64,000 nucleotides of DNA. Source: Streptomyces sp. CB01373 (GTDB lineage: Bacteria; Actinomycetota; Actinomycetes; Streptomycetales; Streptomycetaceae). Under the pieces are notes generated by a model. It made no database searches. It was not told where the DNA came from and saw only the letters and a program-made list of their open reading frames with translations. A program made the translations under genes and the position numbers. Shown in pieces: positions 28,114 through 36,426 of this stretch. The stretch is taken from assembly GCF_002803075.1 (NCBI RefSeq), contig NZ_NNBK01000016.1:5271-69270 (forward strand), in the 5' to 3' direction. Within the stretch, counting starts at the first letter, position 1; every line of letters starts with the position of its first letter.

Positions 28114-29760
28114 GTGACGCAGAGCAGTCTGCGCGGGGAGGGGTCGGCGGTCGAGGAAGCGATACCTCCCGCGCCGCGCAAGGGCAGCGCATCGGGCGGC
28201 CGCCGCCGGCACGGCGGAGGAGGACGCGGCGGGAAGAAGCCCGACACCGCGGGCAGGAGCCCCGCGCGGCGCGTACTGCGCTGGTCGGCCACGGTGCTCG
28301 CACTGGTCGTACTCGGCACGGCCGGCGCCGGATACCTCTACTACCAGCACCTGAACGACAACATCCACAAGGGCCGGCGCAGCAGCGGCGACTCCAAGGC
28401 GCAGCGGTCGAGGCCGAACGCGGACGGCCAGACGCCCATGAACATCCTGCTGATCGGTTCCGACAGCCGTAACTCCGACGCGAACATCGCACTGGGCGGC
28501 AGCCGGGACAACCGCGGCACCCCGCCACGGGCCGACGTGCAGATGCTCATCCACCTGGCCGCGGACCGCAAGAGCGCCGCCGTGGTGAGCATCCCGCGGG
28601 ACACCCGGGTCGACATCCCCAAGTGCACCGACCCCGACACCGGCGAGGTCTATCCGCCGGTCAACCAGATCATCAACGAGTCGCTGGCCCGCGGCGGCGC
28701 CGGCTGCACGCTCGCCACCTGGGAGAGCCTCACCGGTGTGTACATCGACCACTGGATGACGCTCGACTTCGCGGGCGTGGTGAAGATGGCGGACGCCATC
28801 GGCGGCGTCGAGGTCTGTGTGAAGCAGAACGTGTGGGACCACCCCACGCCCCAGGCGCCCGGGGGTTCCGGCCTGAAGCTGACGGCGGGCAAACACAAGG
28901 TCCAGGGCAAGCAGGCCCTGCAGTGGCTGCGCACCCGGCACGCCTGGGGCAGCGACCAGATGCGGGCCAGGGGCCAGCACATGTACATGAACTCGATGAT
29001 CCGCACTCTGCAGCACCAGAACGTCTTCACCGACACCGGCCGGCTGATGAACCTGGCGGAGACGGCCACGAAGTCGCTCGAGGTCTCCGAGGAGATCGGC
29101 ACCGTCGCGAAGCTGTACGACCTCGGGATGCAGCTCAAGACGATCCCCACCGAACGCATCACCATGACCACGATGCCCAACATCGAGGACTGGAAGGACG
29201 AGAACCACCTGCTCCCGGACGGCGCCAACGCCGCGAAGATGTGGAAGATGCTCCGCGACGACGTGCCCTTCGACGACAAGGGCACGTCGCCTGCCGCGAA
29301 GAAGGGGACCGGCAAGGGCGCGGCGGGCAGGACTCCCTCGGTCCCGGCCGAGCGGCTGGGCGTCCTGGTGCAGAACGCCACCCGCACCGCCACCGCGGCC
29401 CCGGTCGGCGGCCGGGCGCGGGAGATCAGCCAGGAACTGGCGGGCAAGGGCTTCACCCGGGCCGCCGCGGACACCTCGCAGGCGCTGGCGGAGGACGAGA
29501 CGCTCGTGCGGTACCCGAGCGCGGACATGGAGGGCGACGCGCAGAGCGTCGCCAAGGCCCTCGGGATTCCGCTGAGTTCGGTGCGCAGGTCGACCGACGT
29601 CTCCGGTGTCACCGTCGTCGTCGGCGCCGACTGGCGTACGGGGACCACCTATCCGGAGGAGGCCGCGCCGAAGCCCGGCGAGCTGCCCGAGAACTCCGAC
29701 GCCATCAACGGCTCGGACGAGAACCAGTGCATGGACGTGTACGCGCCCTACCGCTGGTAG
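28114..29760 (+). CDS. LCP family cell-wall ligase 2
   Basis: 548 residues. Basic Gly/Arg-rich cytosolic N-terminus, membrane segment about 54-76, LCP domain (MNILLIGSDSR, VSIPRDTRVDIPKC, ALQWLRTRHAWGS) and a C-terminal LytR_C domain (LGVLVQNATRTATAAPVGGR onward). The GTG start is preceded by GGGAGGACGGGGA. Closely similar in layout to LCP 1, suggesting tandem duplication with divergence. A very strong terminator follows. Confidence 0.92.
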   Translation: MTQSSLRGEGSAVEEAIPPAPRKGSASGGRRRHGGGGRGGKKPDTAGRSPARRVLRWSATVLALVVLGTAGAGYLYYQHLNDNIHKGRRSSGDSKAQRSRPNADGQTPMNILLIGSDSRNSDANIALGGSRDNRGTPPRADVQMLIHLAADRKSAAVVSIPRDTRVDIPKCTDPDTGEVYPPVNQIINESLARGGAGCTLATWESLTGVYIDHWMTLDFAGVVKMADAIGGVEVCVKQNVWDHPTPQAPGGSGLKLTAGKHKVQGKQALQWLRTRHAWGSDQMRARGQHMYMNSMIRTLQHQNVFTDTGRLMNLAETATKSLEVSEEIGTVAKLYDLGMQLKTIPTERITMTTMPNIEDWKDENHLLPDGANAAKMWKMLRDDVPFDDKGTSPAAKKGTGKGAAGRTPSVPAERLGVLVQNATRTATAAPVGGRAREISQELAGKGFTRAAADTSQALAEDETLVRYPSADMEGDAQSVAKALGIPLSSVRRSTDVSGVTVVVGADWRTGTTYPEEAAPKPGELPENSDAINGSDENQCMDVYAPYRW

Positions 29761-29766
29761 CGCGAA

Positions 29767-29796
29767 CAGGGCCCCTCTCCTGGGAGAGGGGCCCTG
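29767..29796. terminator. Terminator between LCP 2 and convergent glycosyltransferase
   Basis: Perfect 13-bp stem CAGGGCCCCTCTC / GAGAGGGGCCCTG with a CTGG tetraloop. It should act in both directions. Confidence 0.85.
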
Positions 29797-29817
29797 CGGA
29801 ACTCCTGGCGGGAACGC

Positions 29818-30846
29818 TCAGTCGGCGGCGGGGACCGCCGGACGTCGTGCGGCGATGACCCTCCGGGCCAGGGACTTGGGGCTGGTCAGGAAGCCCCAGC
29901 CCCAGGACATGTGCATGGTGGCCAGGGCGACCGGGATGCGCATCCGGGCCGCCGGGGCGAGGCCCTTGCCCGCCGGGAGCGAGCCGGCGGCGATCGCCGC
30001 CAGGTAGCCGCCGGGGACCACCAGGGCCCAAGGGGTCAGGACGGCGCCCGCCACGATGCCCGCCGCGATGGCGCACACCGCGGCCGGCGGGGCGAGGTAG
30101 CGCAGGTTGATGGAGCCCTGGTGGTAGCGGGCGACCACGTGCCGCCAGCGGCCGTAGTCCTTGTACTGCTTGGCGAGCGCCCGCACGTTCGGGCGGGGCC
30201 GGTAGGACACGCGCAGTTCGGGCGAGAACCAGATCAGGCCGCCCGCCTCGCGGATGCGGAAGTTGAGCTCCCAGTCCTGGGCCCGGATGAACTCCTCGTT
30301 GTAGCCGCCCTGTTGCTCAAGGGCCGCGCGGCGGAAGACACCCAGGTAGACCGTTTCGGCCGGGCCGGCCTGGCCGCCGGTGTGGAAGGCGGCGTTGCCC
30401 ACCCCGATCTTCGAGGTCATGGCGGCGGCGACGGCGTGCTCCCAGGCGTTCTCGCCCTCGGCGTGCATGATGCCGCCGACGTTCTGCGCGCCGGTCTCCT
30501 CGAGCAGCCGCACCGCCGTGGCGATGTAGTCCGGCGAGAGCATCCCGTGGCCGTCGACCCGGACCACGATCGGATGGCGGGAGGCCTTGATCGCGGCGTT
30601 GAGCGCGGCGGGGGTGCGGCCGGTGGGATTCGGGACCGTGTGCACGCGCGGGTCGTCGGCCACGAGCGCGGCGGCGATCTCGTCCGTGCGGTCCGTGGAC
30701 GGACCGAGGGCGATGACCACCTCCATCTCGCCGCCGTAGTCCTGCGCGAGGATCGCTTCGACGGCTCCGCGCAGGTGCCGTTCCTCGTTGAGGACGGGCA
30801 TGATCACAGAAACGGCGGGGAGCCGCACGTCGGGCTTGGCGTTCAT
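29818..30846 (-). CDS. Glycosyltransferase family 2 protein
   Basis: 342 residues. GT2 fold at the N-terminus: VSVIMPVLNEERHL (12-25), ALGPSTDRTDEI, RVDGHGML with the acidic metal site (96-103), and AQDWELNFRI as the base/acceptor region. Two or three membrane segments near 255-300 anchor it. Such enzymes add sugars to lipid carriers or surface glycans. It lies between LCP genes and is divergent from LCP 3, consistent with envelope glycan assembly. Donor sugar unknown. Confidence 0.88.
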   Translation of the reverse strand: MNAKPDVRLPAVSVIMPVLNEERHLRGAVEAILAQDYGGEMEVVIALGPSTDRTDEIAAALVADDPRVHTVPNPTGRTPAALNAAIKASRHPIVVRVDGHGMLSPDYIATAVRLLEETGAQNVGGIMHAEGENAWEHAVAAAMTSKIGVGNAAFHTGGQAGPAETVYLGVFRRAALEQQGGYNEEFIRAQDWELNFRIREAGGLIWFSPELRVSYRPRPNVRALAKQYKDYGRWRHVVARYHQGSINLRYLAPPAAVCAIAAGIVAGAVLTPWALVVPGGYLAAIAAGSLPAGKGLAPAARMRIPVALATMHMSWGWGFLTSPKSLARRVIAARRPAVPAAD

Positions 30847-30971
30847 CGGTGCTCACGTTACCGCGAACGGGGGACACCGGTGCGCGCCGTGGGGGTCACT
30901 GCACCGGTCAGCCGATCGTATGGCCCTACGGTGCTCACGGTGTCCACCCACGCCTATGCGGAGGTGTCCCC

Positions 30972-32462
30972 ATGCCCACCACGCCGTCCCGGCCCCGCCC
31001 GCGGTCACCGCGACCCCCGCAGCGCCGCCCCGCACCGCCGCGGCCGGCCCGGGTTCCGTACGCGTCCGTACCGCGGAAAAGACCGCGCTGGGCCATGCGA
31101 GCGGCGACCACGCTGTCGGTGGTGGTGCTCGCCTCCGCCGGGATCGGGCACGCGGTGGTCTCCAGCCTGGACGCGGACATCGCCCGGGTCGACCCCTTCA
31201 AGGACATGAAGAACCGCCCGCGCGCGGGCCACGGCATGAACGTCCTGCTGGTCGGCACCGACGGCCGGGACCGGATCAGCGAGCAGGAGCGGCGCCAGTA
31301 CCGGCTGGGCGGCCAGGCCTGCCACTGCACCGACACGATGATGATCGTGCATGTGTCGCAGGACCGGCAGCGGGCCAGCGTGGTGAGCCTGCCCCGGGAC
31401 TCCTACGCCGAGCTGCCCGGCCACGTCGACCAGAACTCCGGCCGGCGGCACGGACCGCACCCCGTCAAGCTCAACGCGGCGTACGCGGAGGGCGGGCCGC
31501 ATCTGACCGTGCGCACGGTCGAGGACCTGACCCGTCTCAAGATCGACCACTATCTGGAGGTGGACTTCACCACCTTCATGCGGACCGTGGACGTCCTCGG
31601 CGGGGTGCAGATCTGCACCTCCGAACCGATGCGGGACAGTTACTCCGGCCTGGACCTGGCCGCCGGCACGCACACGCTCTCCGGCGGCCAGGCCCTGCAG
31701 TACGTCCGCTCCCGGCACGTCGACGGGGCCAGCGACCTGGGCCGGATGAAGCGCCAGCAGCGCTTCCTGGCCGCCCTGATCGAGCGAGCGGCCTCCTCCC
31801 GGGTGCTGCTGAACCCCATGAAGTTCCGGAACGTGGCGCTGACCGTGCTGGGCTCGGTGCGGGCGGACCAGGGGTTCCACACCGACGAGCTGCTGGACCT
31901 CGGGCGGGCGATGCGCAACTTCTCCCCGTCCTCCTCGGAGTTCACCACCGTCCCGATCGCGCAGCCGTCGTATCCCGTCAAGGGCCTCGGCTCGACGGTG
32001 AAGTGGGACCGGACCAAGGCCGACCGCCTCTTCCAGGCGCTGCGCGAGGACCGGCCGCTGACCGTTCGCCGGCCGCGGCCGGCGAACCCTCCGGCGGCCG
32101 TGCAGGTCGCCCCGCAGCAGATCCGCGTCCAGGTGGAGAACGGCACCGCCGGTACCGGGCTCGGCAATCGGGTGGACGAGGCGCTGGCCGCGGCCGGGTT
32201 CCGTACGACGGGGGCGCCCGCGGACGCCCAGGACCGCACCGCGCGACGGACGGTCGTGGTCTACGACCCCCGGTGGGACCGGTCGGCGAAGTCGCTCGCC
32301 GCGGCGCTGCCGGGCAGTGAGCTGCGGGCCGTGCCGGGGCAGGGGGCCACGCTCAAGGTGATCGCGGGAAGCGACTACCGCCGGGTGCGCCCGGTGCGGG
32401 TGGAGGACCCGGAGCAGGGCGCCGCGACGGTCATGACGGGCGACGAGGTGCTGTGCGGCTGA
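30972..32462 (+). CDS. LCP family cell-wall ligase 3
   Basis: 496 residues. Start ATG with GGAGG 7 nt upstream. Pro/Arg-rich cytosolic N-terminus, membrane segment about 42-64, LCP domain (MNVLLVGTDGRDR, VSLPRDSYAELPG, ALQYVRSRHVDG) and a C-terminal LytR_C domain (IRVQVENGTAGTGLGNRV onward). A CHC motif (GGQACHCTDTMM) near the start of the LCP domain is not present in the other three copies. Confidence 0.9.
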   Translation: MPTTPSRPRPRSPRPPQRRPAPPRPARVPYASVPRKRPRWAMRAATTLSVVVLASAGIGHAVVSSLDADIARVDPFKDMKNRPRAGHGMNVLLVGTDGRDRISEQERRQYRLGGQACHCTDTMMIVHVSQDRQRASVVSLPRDSYAELPGHVDQNSGRRHGPHPVKLNAAYAEGGPHLTVRTVEDLTRLKIDHYLEVDFTTFMRTVDVLGGVQICTSEPMRDSYSGLDLAAGTHTLSGGQALQYVRSRHVDGASDLGRMKRQQRFLAALIERAASSRVLLNPMKFRNVALTVLGSVRADQGFHTDELLDLGRAMRNFSPSSSEFTTVPIAQPSYPVKGLGSTVKWDRTKADRLFQALREDRPLTVRRPRPANPPAAVQVAPQQIRVQVENGTAGTGLGNRVDEALAAAGFRTTGAPADAQDRTARRTVVVYDPRWDRSAKSLAAALPGSELRAVPGQGATLKVIAGSDYRRVRPVRVEDPEQGAATVMTGDEVLCG

Positions 32463-32487
32463 CGGAGTGAGGACCGGCGGGCAGCCG

Positions 32488-33045
32488 TCAGTCCTCGAAG
32501 CCCTCGGCGGCGCGCCTCTCGCGCAGTTCCTTGATGGCGCGGCGGCGGGCCAGGCGGTGGGTGCGGCGGATCTGGGCCTCCTGGTAGCGCCGCCGGTCCC
32601 GGTCGGTCTCGGGCTGCACCGGCGGCACGGGGCGCGGCTTGCCGTCGGCGTCCACGGCGGTGAAGACCAGGTAGGCCGAGCCGACCCGGGTGGTCGGGGT
32701 GGACTCGTTCCAGCGTTCGGCGAGCACCCGCACACCGACCTCCATGGAGGTGCGGCCGGTCCAGTTGACCTGGGCCTTGACGTGGACGAGGTCGCCGACC
32801 CGGACCGGTTCGAGGAACACCATCTCGTCCATGGACGCCGTGACGGCGGGTCCGCCGCTGTGCCGGCCGGCCACCGCTCCCGCCGCGTCGTCGACCAGCT
32901 TCATGATCACGCCGCCGTGCACCGTCCCCAGCAGGTTGGTGTCGTTGTGGGTCATGATGTGGCTCAGGGTGGTCCGGGACGCCGAAGTCGGCTTGCCGGG
33001 GATGTCCGATATCTCGGACTCAGCGGTGGAGGCCTGCTCTGTCAT
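32488..33045 (-). CDS. Acyl-CoA thioesterase, hotdog fold (YciA/BFIT type)
   Basis: 185 residues. Hotdog-fold thioesterase core with THNDTNLLGTVHGGVIMKLVDDAAG (the catalytic Asp/Asn region and GTVHGG turn), then VTASMDEMVFLEPVRVGDLVHV. The C-terminal 40 residues are highly basic (RRRAIKELRERRA). Hydrolyses acyl-CoA to free acid and CoA; preferred chain length unknown. ATG preceded by AAGGTAGGGGTC. Divergent from LCP 4. Confidence 0.9.
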   Translation of the reverse strand: MTEQASTAESEISDIPGKPTSASRTTLSHIMTHNDTNLLGTVHGGVIMKLVDDAAGAVAGRHSGGPAVTASMDEMVFLEPVRVGDLVHVKAQVNWTGRTSMEVGVRVLAERWNESTPTTRVGSAYLVFTAVDADGKPRPVPPVQPETDRDRRRYQEAQIRRTHRLARRRAIKELRERRAAEGFED

Positions 33046-33164
33046 GACCCCTACCTTATGCGAGGCGGCATCCGGGGGATTTTGTGTCAGCTTGGCAACA
33101 GCGGGGCCCTTATTCACCGACGGCCCTTGTAAGGCACACGGCGGTGCCCTGCACACTGGGCCGC

Positions 33165-34463
33165 ATGAGTGAATGGCCCCAGGGGCGGTCCGGCGGCGAC
33201 CGCGGACCCCGATACGGACGCGGCAGCGCCGGCGCGACGCCGGAAGGGGCGCGTGCGATGCGCCAGGTACGGCGCGGCGGCCCGGGTGGCCCCGCAGGGC
33301 AGGGCGGGTATCCGGGACCCGGCGGTCCCGGCCCCTCGGCACCGCCCTACGGCATCCCGCAGCAGCCGTCGTACGTCGGCGGAGGGGGGTACGACGATCC
33401 CGGCGGCCACGACGGCTACAACTCCGGCCAGGTCTACGGCGGTCCCGGCGGACCGGGCGGCGGTGACCCGCGCGGCTACCGTCCCGCGCCGAACTGGCGC
33501 CGCCGCTTCAAGTGGTCCGTGATCACCCTGGTCACGCTGCTGGTGGTGACCTCGGTCGCGACCTACTTCTGGGCCGACTCCAAGCTCCGCCGCGAGGTCG
33601 ACCTGTCCAAGGTCATCGACCGCCCGGAGGCCGGCAAGGGCACGAACTACCTGATCGTCGGCTCCGACAGCCGTGAGGGGATGTCCTCGCAGCAGAAGAA
33701 GGACCTGCACACCGGGTCCGCCGAGGGCAAGCGCACGGACTCGATGATGATCCTGCACGTCGGCGACAACGGCGACACGCTGATATCCCTGCCGCGCGAC
33801 TCCAACGTCACGATCCCGCAGTTCCGCGGCTCGGAGTCCGGCAAGATCAAGGGCCCGCTCGGAGCGAACAAGCTGAACGCGGCCTACGCCTTCGACGGCC
33901 CGGAGCTGCTGGTCCGCACCGTCGAGTACAACACCGGACTGCACATAGACCACTACGTGGAGATCGGCTTCGCCGGCTTCGCGAACATCGTGGACGCGGT
34001 CGGCGGCGTGGAACTCACCATCGACAAGGGCTTCCAGGACAAGTACTCGGGCGCCGACTTCAAGGCGGGCAAGCAGACGCTGGACGGCCGGCAGGCCCTG
34101 GCCTTCGTCCGCACCCGGCACGCCTTCGCCGCCTCCGACCTGGAGCGCACCAAGAACCAGCAGAAGTTCCTCGCCGCACTGGCCCACGAGGTGGCGACCC
34201 CCTCGACCGTCATGAACCCGTTCAAGCTCTACCCGACGCTGGGCGCGGGCCTGGACTCCCTGATCGTCGACAAGGACATGAGCCTGTGGAACCTGGCCTC
34301 CATGTTCTGGGCGATGAAGAACGTCAGCGGCGGCGACGGCACCTCCATGAACATGCCGATATCCGGCTCCACCGGCGGCAACCTCGTCTGGGACATGCCG
34401 AAGGTCAAGACTCTGGTCAACGAGCTGAAGAACGACGAGAAGGTCACGGTCACGGGCAACTGA
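33165..34463 (+). CDS. LCP family cell-wall ligase 4
   Basis: 432 residues. Long Gly/Pro/Tyr-rich cytosolic N-terminus (1-110), membrane segment about 117-136, then an LCP domain (TNYLIVGSDSREGM, ISLPRDSNVTIP, ALAFVRTRHAFAA). Unlike the other three copies it ends after the LCP domain, with no LytR_C. The ATG lies 7 nt after CACACT (33152-33157) with no ribosome site, a possible leaderless start. Confidence 0.92.
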   Translation: MSEWPQGRSGGDRGPRYGRGSAGATPEGARAMRQVRRGGPGGPAGQGGYPGPGGPGPSAPPYGIPQQPSYVGGGGYDDPGGHDGYNSGQVYGGPGGPGGGDPRGYRPAPNWRRRFKWSVITLVTLLVVTSVATYFWADSKLRREVDLSKVIDRPEAGKGTNYLIVGSDSREGMSSQQKKDLHTGSAEGKRTDSMMILHVGDNGDTLISLPRDSNVTIPQFRGSESGKIKGPLGANKLNAAYAFDGPELLVRTVEYNTGLHIDHYVEIGFAGFANIVDAVGGVELTIDKGFQDKYSGADFKAGKQTLDGRQALAFVRTRHAFAASDLERTKNQQKFLAALAHEVATPSTVMNPFKLYPTLGAGLDSLIVDKDMSLWNLASMFWAMKNVSGGDGTSMNMPISGSTGGNLVWDMPKVKTLVNELKNDEKVTVTGN

Positions 34464-34484
34464 CCCGGCCACTCTCCCAGGAGA

Positions 34485-34518
34485 GCCCCGCGGTGCCGGC
34501 CGGCACCGCGGGGCTTTC
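34485..34518. terminator. Terminator after LCP 4
   Basis: Perfect 14-bp stem AGCCCCGCGGTGCC / GGCACCGCGGGGCT with a GGCC loop, followed by TT. It also serves the convergent copper-protein gene. Confidence 0.85.
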
Positions 34519-34538
34519 GCCGTCCGGTCGGGCTCAGG

Positions 34539-34901
34539 TCACATCCTGACGCTCGCCATCGCCCGGCACATCTCCGCGCAGCGGCGACACGCCTCCGCGC
34601 AGCGCATCATCATCTTGTCGTCGGGCATGGACATACACGCCTCGGCGCACATGTCGCAGGCCTTGGCGCACATCGCGCACATCTCGGCCGCCATCGGCGA
34701 GCGGCGCATCATCATGTCCGCGCACATGCGGGTCATCTCGGAGCAGTCCATGATCGCGCGCATGATCTGCATCTGCGCCTGGCCGCCCATCTGCATGCAG
34801 CCGCTCATGGCCTCCTCACAGACGGTGTGGCACGACATGCAGGCCTGGACGCAGTCCTGCATCTCCTTGCTCATGGGGGTCATGGTTCCGGGCTGGGTCA
34901 T
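34539..34901 (-). CDS. Four-helix bundle copper-storage-like protein
   Basis: 120 residues with 16 Cys and a very high Met content, spaced as CxxxC/CxxC pairs on helices (DCVQACMSCHTVC, MCAMCAKACDMCAEAC, RCAEACRRCAEMC). This is the DUF326/Csp pattern, in which Cys lining a four-helix bundle hold many Cu(I) ions. There is no signal peptide, so it is cytosolic like Csp3. Strong GGAGGAG ribosome site. No copper exporter or CsoR gene is adjacent, so the copper role rests on composition alone. Confidence 0.87.
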   Translation of the reverse strand: MTQPGTMTPMSKEMQDCVQACMSCHTVCEEAMSGCMQMGGQAQMQIMRAIMDCSEMTRMCADMMMRRSPMAAEMCAMCAKACDMCAEACMSMPDDKMMMRCAEACRRCAEMCRAMASVRM

Positions 34902-35097
34902 GGCTCCTCCTGGAGGACGAAGGGCACCGGATCGGGGCCCTGTTCACTTCCGTCGTACGCCCGCCCGGGCCCCCGCGCCATCCGGCACGGACAACGCACC
35001 GGCTACCGCCGTTCGGCTTACGGCGGCCCTCCCCACCGCGACACGAACGGCCCCCGGCGCGATGCCGGAGGCCGTCGAAGACGCGTGAAGAGACCTG

Positions 35098-36255
35098 CTA
35101 CGGAAGGTTCCTCGCCATCACGATCCGCTGGACCTGGTTCGTGCCCTCGTAGATCTGCGTGATCTTGGCGTCGCGCATCATGCGCTCGACCGGGTAGTCG
35201 CGGGTGTAGCCGTAGCCGCCGAGGAGCTGGACGGCGTCCGTGGTGACCTCCATGGCGACGTCCGAGGCGAAGCACTTGGCGGCGGCGCCCTGGAAGGTCA
35301 GGTCGGAATCGCCCCGTTCGGACTTGGCGGCGGCCGCGTAGGTGAGGTTGCGGGCGGCCTCGATCTTCATGGCCATGTCGGCGAGCATGAACTGGATGCC
35401 CTGGAAGTCGGCGATCGGCTTGCCGAACTGCTTGCGCTCCTTGACATAGCCCTTGGCGTAGTCGAGGGCGCCCTGGGCGATGCCGAGGGCCTGGGCCGCG
35501 ATGGTGATGCGGGTGTGGTCCAGGGTCTTCATCGCCGTGGCGAAGCCGGTGCCCTCGGCGCCGATCATGCGGTCGGCGGGGATGCGGACGTTGTCCAGGT
35601 AGACCTCGCGGGTCGGGGAGCCCTTGATGCCGAGCTTCTTCTCCGGGGCGCCGAAGGAGACCCCGGGGTCCGACTTCTCCACGACGAACGCCGAGATGCC
35701 CTTGCTGCGCTTGTCGGGGTCGGTGACGGCCATCACCGTGTAGAAGTCGGACACGCCCGCGTTGGTGATCCAGCGCTTGACGCCGTTGAGGACGTACGTG
35801 TCGCCCTCGCGGACCGCCTTGGTCTTCATGCCGGCCGCGTCGGAGCCCGCGTCCGGCTCGGACAGGCAGTACGAGAACATCGCGTTGCCCTTGGCGAGCG
35901 GGGTCAGGTACCGCTTCTTCAGCTCCTCGGAGCCGGAGAGCATCACCGGCAGCGAGCCCAGCTTGTTCACGGCCGGGATGAGGGAGGAGGACGCGCACAC
36001 GCGGGCCACCTCCTCGATCACGATGACCGTCGCGAGGGCGTCCGCGCCGGCGCCGCCGTACTCCTCGGGCACGTGCACCGCGTGCAGGTCGTTGGCGACC
36101 AGCGCCTCCAGGGCCTCCTGCGGGAAGCGGGCCTCCTCGTCCACCACGGCGGCGTACGGCGCGATCTTCGCCTCGGCCAGCGAGCGGACGGCGTCGCGGA
36201 GCATGCCGTGCTCCTCCGACGGGCGGTACAGGTCGAAGTCAGCCGATCCGGCCAA
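35098..36255 (-). CDS. Acyl-CoA dehydrogenase
   Basis: 385 residues, standard length. FAD enzyme oxidising acyl-CoA to trans-2-enoyl-CoA. Family blocks: YGGAGADALA, CLSEPDAGSDAAGMKTKA, WITNAGVSDFYTVMA, and the C-terminal QLLGGYGYTRDYPVERMMRDAKIT with IYEGTNQVQR, where the catalytic Glu is expected. Substrate (short/branched or medium chain) not readable. A palindrome TTACCGTTAAGTAA lies 24-37 bp upstream of the start. Confidence 0.93.
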   Translation of the reverse strand: MAGSADFDLYRPSEEHGMLRDAVRSLAEAKIAPYAAVVDEEARFPQEALEALVANDLHAVHVPEEYGGAGADALATVIVIEEVARVCASSSLIPAVNKLGSLPVMLSGSEELKKRYLTPLAKGNAMFSYCLSEPDAGSDAAGMKTKAVREGDTYVLNGVKRWITNAGVSDFYTVMAVTDPDKRSKGISAFVVEKSDPGVSFGAPEKKLGIKGSPTREVYLDNVRIPADRMIGAEGTGFATAMKTLDHTRITIAAQALGIAQGALDYAKGYVKERKQFGKPIADFQGIQFMLADMAMKIEAARNLTYAAAAKSERGDSDLTFQGAAAKCFASDVAMEVTTDAVQLLGGYGYTRDYPVERMMRDAKITQIYEGTNQVQRIVMARNLP

Positions 36256-36278
36256 GGTCTCTCACGCTCCAACGCTAA

Positions 36279-36292
36279 TTACCGTTAAGTAA
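36279..36292. promoter_or_regulatory. Candidate operator upstream of acyl-CoA dehydrogenase
   Basis: TTAC-CGTTAA-GTAA, an AT-rich inverted repeat standing out in this sequence, just upstream of the leftward start. It is the size of a TetR- or GntR-type site; no cognate regulator is visible next to it. Confidence 0.4.
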
Positions 36293-36426
36293 CCCAAATT
36301 TTATGCGCCCGCCCCCGCCAGTGATACGTGAGCTTGGCGACAGCGGGGACATTGCCCGGCGAAGGCCCCGCGCATGCCCCCGATATGCTCGGGCACCGCA
36401 TCACCGTCGTCTTTCCTGGAGCACCC

